DNA of 23,400 nucleotides from positions 1-23,400 of IMG/VR virus record IMGVR_UViG_3300008262_000616; one strand, written 5' to 3'. The notes beneath the pieces were generated by a model that ran no database searches, was not told the DNA's origin, and saw nothing but the letters and a program-made list of their open reading frames with translations. Shown here one piece after another: positions 20,777 to 23,400 of the stretch (its first letter is position 1; each line of letters begins with the position of its first letter). This stretch comes from a virus. The translations under genes were made by a program, and so were the position numbers.

Positions 20777-20841
20777 GAGAGGGGGGATTTAAGTTAAACA
20801 AAGGGTTTTAAATTAAATCAGGGAGCCCCCCTCTCTTTTTT
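20777..20841 (+). terminator. Rho-independent terminator with long loop
   Basis: GAGAGGGGGG (20777-20786) pairs perfectly over 10 bp with CCCCCCTCTC (20826-20835), with a 39-nt A/T-rich loop, then six T residues (20836-20841). It ends the replication operon. The long loop is unusual. GGGGGA in its 5' arm could instead pair with TCCCCC of the hairpin just upstream. Confidence 0.82.
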
Positions 20842-20842
20842 A

Positions 20843-20869
20843 TGTATAGAAAATCACTTTTTCTATACA
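20843..20869 (+). promoter_or_regulatory. 11-bp inverted repeat upstream of thyX
   Basis: TGTATAGAAAA (20843-20853) and TTTTCTATACA (20859-20869) are perfect inverted repeats separated by 5 nt. They lie between the operon terminator and the thyX gene. The symmetry fits either an operator for a dimeric repressor or a second terminator-type hairpin. A repeat of TATGTATA follows at 20882-20889. Confidence 0.5.
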
Positions 20870-20922
20870 CAAGACGAGACTTATGTATAAAAAATGGCTA
20901 AAATGCCTATAAACCTATAATT

Positions 20923-21543
20923 ATGAAGAATACAGTAGAACTATTAGGTTGGTATGGGTCTGACAATGTTCACGCCCAATCAGCTTGGACCTCAACATCA
21001 AGAGACTTAACTGAAGATAAGGTAGAAAGAATACCAAAACTGCTAGAGATGTTGGCCTCAGAAGGTCATCATACTCCATTTGAGAAGTCCTCACTGCATT
21101 TCTTGGTTACAGTGGACCAAGCTACTCACATACATCTTTTAAAGCATAGAATAGGCGTTTCTATCAATGGTGAGTCAGCACGCTACAAAGAGCTGAAAGA
21201 GGATAAGTTTTATATTCCTGAAGATTGGGATATTGAATGGAAACATTCATTAGAAGAGTTTACAGTTATGTCAAATAAACTGTATCATAGAGCTTTAGAT
21301 ATAATGACTCCTATGTTAGGACGTAAGAGAGCTAAAGAGTCTGCAAGATTCTTCAAGACATTCAACTCACAGATTACTATGGATGTAATGTTTAATTGGC
21401 GTAGCTTTTATCATTTTCAACAGCTACGCAATAGTGAGCATGCACAAGTTGAAGTACGTGAGTTAGCCCAACAGATGCTTGACCTTGTCAAGAATATTGA
21501 AGGCAATCCTTTTAAAAAAACTATTAAAGCATTTAAACTATGA
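20923..21543 (+). CDS. thyX: FAD-dependent thymidylate synthase
   Basis: ThyX makes dTMP from dUMP with FAD, NADPH and methylene-tetrahydrofolate. The signature RHRxxSxNxxSxRY is present as KHRIGVSINGESARY (74-88), with Lys in the first Arg position, which is a tolerated or at least conservative change. Upstream, EGHHTPFEKSSLHFLV (47-62) and downstream, RSFYHFQQLRNSEHAQVEVR, match other conserved parts. The length of 206 aa is normal for a phage ThyX. It is the first gene after the operon terminator and overlaps the next small gene by ATGA. It would boost dTTP for phage replication. Confidence 0.92.
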   Translation: MKNTVELLGWYGSDNVHAQSAWTSTSRDLTEDKVERIPKLLEMLASEGHHTPFEKSSLHFLVTVDQATHIHLLKHRIGVSINGESARYKELKEDKFYIPEDWDIEWKHSLEEFTVMSNKLYHRALDIMTPMLGRKRAKESARFFKTFNSQITMDVMFNWRSFYHFQQLRNSEHAQVEVRELAQQMLDLVKNIEGNPFKKTIKAFKL

Positions 21544-21647
21544 AAAATCAAGAAGAACGTAGAGAAGAAGTTGCTGCTTATGCTACTATGGCAATTGTAG
21601 CTGCAGTAGCAATTGTGCTAATATTTGCTCTTATTTTTAAACTGTAA
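21540..21647 (+). CDS. Tiny single-span membrane protein, 35 aa
   Basis: The frame starts at the ATGA overlap with thyX and ends in a TAATG overlap with the next gene, so both junctions are of the coupled type. The product has a charged N terminus (MKNQEERREEVAAY) and one long hydrophobic helix (about residues 15-33, AIVAAVAIVLIFALIF). It is a single-span micro-membrane protein of unknown role, easily missed because of its size. Confidence 0.65.
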   Translation: MKNQEERREEVAAYATMAIVAAVAIVLIFALIFKL

Positions 21648-22198
21648 TGCAAAGAGATAAAGCCTATTGGGTAGATAAACTAGGCGAAGACTGGACAATA
21701 GCTTTGAGAGATATCTTAAAGAGTCCTTACATGGAAAGGTTACTAAACTTTTTAGCGATGGAAGGTGCTTTTAAAAGCATATATCCTAGCAGTAAAGACG
21801 TGTTTAAGTATTTTAAAGAAGTTAGCCTTGCAGATGTAAGGTTAATAATCAGTTACACGGAGCCAGGCATAGATTCAAGTATCTTTCCTATGGATCGCAG
21901 TGATCAGTATATAGACTCTTATCATCATGCTAATTACATGAAGATTTCTGAATGTGTAAGCCGCGAGTATCCCGACAACGGAGTGTTTAATTTTGATCAT
22001 TTTCCTGAAGAGTGGATAAGCCAAGGAGTATTATTGCTTCCAAGAGCACTTACTGTTCCTACACAACAAGCTGGTGCACACCTGGTGCAGTGGCGTAGAT
22101 TCTACGAGGCAGTTTTACAAGCAGTAGTTAGGGAAAAGCCAGGAGTAATTTGGTTTATGTGGGGAGACGAAGCTAAGCAGTATGCTGATATTCTATAG
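21647..22198 (+). CDS. Uracil-DNA glycosylase-like protein lacking catalytic motifs
   Basis: The 183-residue protein follows the order of family-1 UNG: YMERLLNFLAMEG, then IYPSSKDVFKYF, LADVRLIISYTEP, WISQGVLLLPRALTV (123-137), a GAH..QWRRF segment, and IWFMWGDEA (168-176). The catalytic motifs are altered. GQDPYH becomes YTEPGI (70-75), the uracil-reading Asn of LLLN becomes Pro (LLLP, P132), and the protein ends after the WG motif, so the HPSP loop is absent. It is therefore probably inactive as a glycosylase. It could bind DNA or a partner, as the vaccinia UNG D4 does in the viral polymerase. It sits between ThyX and MazG genes, and its stop is TAG. Confidence 0.65.
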   Translation: MQRDKAYWVDKLGEDWTIALRDILKSPYMERLLNFLAMEGAFKSIYPSSKDVFKYFKEVSLADVRLIISYTEPGIDSSIFPMDRSDQYIDSYHHANYMKISECVSREYPDNGVFNFDHFPEEWISQGVLLLPRALTVPTQQAGAHLVQWRRFYEAVLQAVVREKPGVIWFMWGDEAKQYADIL

Positions 22199-22227
22199 AT
22201 GGTATTTATGACGATTTTATTGCAGGT

Positions 22228-22518
22228 ATGATTCAAGTAGATTTATATCAAAAGCATGCTATTAACAAGTCAATATTAGAGCACTTAGTAACTAATTATT
22301 ATATTAAAGGTTCTAGTGCATTTGCAGCAGCTTATACTAAATTTACTATAGGAATCTTAGGACATAAAGATTCTGCTTATTTTACAGAAGAAGAAATGTT
22401 AAAGCCCAAAGAATACACTTGGGAAAGTTTATCAAAAAAAGAAAGATTATTTTATGAAAAATACACAAGAAAACTCGAAAGAGAGCGGTACTACGCTAGG
22501 TTTGGTAGCAATGATTAA
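22228..22518 (+). CDS. Hypothetical protein, 96 aa
   Basis: The 96-residue product begins MIQVDLYQKHAINKSILEHL and is mostly helical and charged, with a basic end (KKERLFYEKYTRKLERERYY). I find no recognisable motif or membrane span. It starts 29 bases after the glycosylase-like gene. Its last 65 bases overlap the annotated start of the MazG gene, or only 8 bases if MazG begins at 22511. I considered whether it might be the lost C terminus of the glycosylase-like protein, but it shows no HPSP-type sequence. Confidence 0.65.
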   Translation: MIQVDLYQKHAINKSILEHLVTNYYIKGSSAFAAAYTKFTIGILGHKDSAYFTEEEMLKPKEYTWESLSKKERLFYEKYTRKLERERYYARFGSND

Positions 22519-22930
22519 AGATTGGAGTACTGTATTTGGTGCGCCAATAAAAGAAACAGAAGGATTTCCTGATGTAGATCGTATGAGATTAGCAATGGAT
22601 CTTATAGACGAAGAGTTTATGGAGACTGTTATGGCTATCGATCAGAAAAACTTTGCTGAGGTTAAAGATGGCTTAGGTGATTTGTTGTGGGTAGTAGTAC
22701 GAGCTATGATGGAATTCGGCGTAGATCCAGAAACTACTATCAGAGAAATCTATCGATCTAATATGTCGAAAGCAGATTATACTGAAGAAGATGCGTTAAA
22801 GACAAGAGATAAATATAAAGAGCAGGGTATTGATACCTACATGCGTATTCGCAAAGATATTTATATAACTTATAACGCAGCCACTGGTAAGATACTAAAA
22901 AGTCATAACTTTATAGCTCCAAAGCTTTAA
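22454..22930 (+). CDS. MazG-type nucleotide pyrophosphohydrolase
   Basis: The 158-residue protein carries the all-alpha NTP-pyrophosphatase signature: IDEEFMET (51-58, E53, E54 and E57), then EVKDGLGDLLW (69-79, E69, D72, D76), the metal-binding EExxE..ExxD. MazG-type enzymes hydrolyse nucleoside triphosphates to monophosphates; in phages they may clean up dUTP or alter host (p)ppGpp. With ThyX and a glycosylase-like protein nearby, a role in keeping uracil or odd bases out of DNA is plausible. ATG 22454 has an A/T-rich leader; ATG 22511 (MIKDWSTVFG) is an alternative with much less overlap. The C-terminal ~30 residues are not part of the core. Confidence 0.85.
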   Translation: MKNTQENSKESGTTLGLVAMIKDWSTVFGAPIKETEGFPDVDRMRLAMDLIDEEFMETVMAIDQKNFAEVKDGLGDLLWVVVRAMMEFGVDPETTIREIYRSNMSKADYTEEDALKTRDKYKEQGIDTYMRIRKDIYITYNAATGKILKSHNFIAPKL

Positions 22931-22932
22931 TA

Positions 22933-23100
22933 ATGTATAAAGTAATACCCATTAAACGGCACCACTGCACTAAATTTGCAATAGCAAAAAGGCTACGGTT
23001 CGGGCTATGGGTATTTATACTTAATCATGAAAACATTGTTTTTACTTTGAGTACTGCTAAAGCGGCGCAAGCTTACATTAATCAAGTTAGCAAATTATAA
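22933..23100 (+). CDS. Small basic protein, 55 aa, paralogue of the 6021 product
   Basis: A 55-residue frame starts two bases after the MazG stop. It reads MYKVIPIKRHHCTKFAIAKR, then LWVFIL, IVFTL and AKAAQAYI. The order and spacing of these pieces match the 64-residue protein encoded at 6021-6215 (YKVV, FAVKKR, FFWSYV, IVWT, AKAY), so they are likely copies of one small beta-rich domain. Function is unknown. The frame stops four bases before the next gene's ATG at 23105. Confidence 0.65.
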   Translation: MYKVIPIKRHHCTKFAIAKRLRFGLWVFILNHENIVFTLSTAKAAQAYINQVSKL

Positions 23101-23104
23101 TTTT

Positions 23105-23400
23105 ATGAAGATTGGACAAGAAGTTGTCTGCGTAGACGACAGTATTAAAACTGGCGAACTTTTTAGTGTTGGTAAACACTATCAGAATTGGATACAAAAA
23201 GGAGTAAAATATACTGTAAGAGCTATACTAGACAATGAAGACATTGTAACTGGTATACTGTTAGAGGAAGTAGTAAACAATCCTATTTATATCAAACTAA
23301 TTGATAAAATACAAGAGCCTGCGTTTAGACCCGATAGGTTCAGAGAATTACAAGAACCCGATAAATTAGCAGTAGAATGTACAGAAGAAGAATTTTTAAG
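23105..23400 (+). CDS. Hypothetical protein, N-terminal 98 residues (runs off window)
   Basis: The frame opens at ATG 23105 (MKIGQEVVCVDDSIKTGELF) and stays open to the end of the window. The first ~70 residues are beta-rich with repeated short strands (EVVCVDD, KYTVRAIL, IYIKLID) as in small SH3-like barrels. A more acidic stretch (TEEEF) comes at the edge. Similar short proteins beginning with a (K)xGQ.V(V/I)C(V/I)D pattern are common in Bacteroidota phages, from memory and without a search. The 3' end, and so any further domain, is outside the window. Confidence 0.7.
   Translation, partial: MKIGQEVVCVDDSIKTGELFSVGKHYQNWIQKGVKYTVRAILDNEDIVTGILLEEVVNNPIYIKLIDKIQEPAFRPDRFRELQEPDKLAVECTEEEFL

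Noticed and set aside
22199-22518. Missing C terminus of the glycosylase-like protein displaced into the next frame
   Set aside because: The 22228 product has no HPSP-like sequence and reading through the TAG gives only about ten more residues before a TGA.
1-23400. CRISPR array, insertion sequence or attachment site
   Set aside because: No regularly spaced direct repeats, transposase frame, terminal inverted repeats or integrase were seen; the only direct repeat of note is the 22-nt leader pair.
1-23400. TAG stop-codon recoding
   Set aside because: Several genes (ends at 2539, 6215, 15015 and 22198) terminate sensibly at TAG next to a new start or gene, and no gene needs read-through of TAG within this window. 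Late genes outside the window were not seen.

Overview
The window reads as part of a tailed-phage (or prophage) genome whose host is probably a member of the Bacteroidota. It is AT-rich and every gene I can support lies on the + strand. The genes are tightly packed, often sharing ATGA or TAATG junctions. Shine-Dalgarno sites are essentially absent and are replaced by an A/T-rich leader of the form ACC(T/C)TTAAAAC..ATG. Two promoters match the Bacteroidota housekeeping pattern (TTG, 20 nt, TAnnTTTA). No structural, packaging or lysis gene is seen. The window therefore covers an early/accessory region plus a replication and nucleotide-metabolism module. Stops are TAA, TGA and a few TAG, so I see no sign of stop-codon recoding here.

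Positions 1-4270 are an RNA-rich accessory region. It begins with a terminator hairpin and a possible 22-residue peptide. A roughly 520-nt gene-poor stretch follows, packed with helices, a GNRA-capped hairpin and a possible pseudoknot, and it ends in a strong intrinsic terminator; this is a candidate large structured RNA. Three unrecognised small proteins, a second structured spacer and four small membrane proteins in a row come next. Then there is a stand-alone gene at 3080 with three tandem hairpins in its 5' leader, another small protein, a third structured RNA segment and a tRNA with an abnormal anticodon arm.

Positions 4272-6215 hold small proteins, several with one membrane span, around a radical-SAM protein of the spore-photoproduct-lyase family.

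Positions 6329-20733 are the replication/recombination operon. Its genes are family A DNA polymerase with 3'-5' exonuclease, an HTH protein, an SF2 helicase, a putative helicase loader, a DnaB-type helicase, a Sak4-like ATPase, two putative ssDNA-binding proteins, a TOPRIM primase with a disrupted N terminus, a VWA/metallopeptidase-fold protein paired with a MoxR AAA+ ATPase and a third unknown partner, a RusA-like resolvase and a PD-(D/E)XK nuclease. The operon ends in an unusual pair of G/C-tract hairpins. Between them the genes cover fork unwinding, loading, synthesis, strand annealing and junction processing.

Positions 20923-23400 are a nucleotide-metabolism block: ThyX, a tiny membrane protein, a protein resembling uracil-DNA glycosylase without its catalytic residues, and a MazG-type pyrophosphohydrolase, followed by small unknown proteins. 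The last gene runs off the window.

The items most worth a second look are the 204-745 RNA, the glycosylase-like pseudoenzyme at 21647, the broken ssDNA-binding-protein/primase junction near 14160, the MoxR-VWA triad, and the tRNA.
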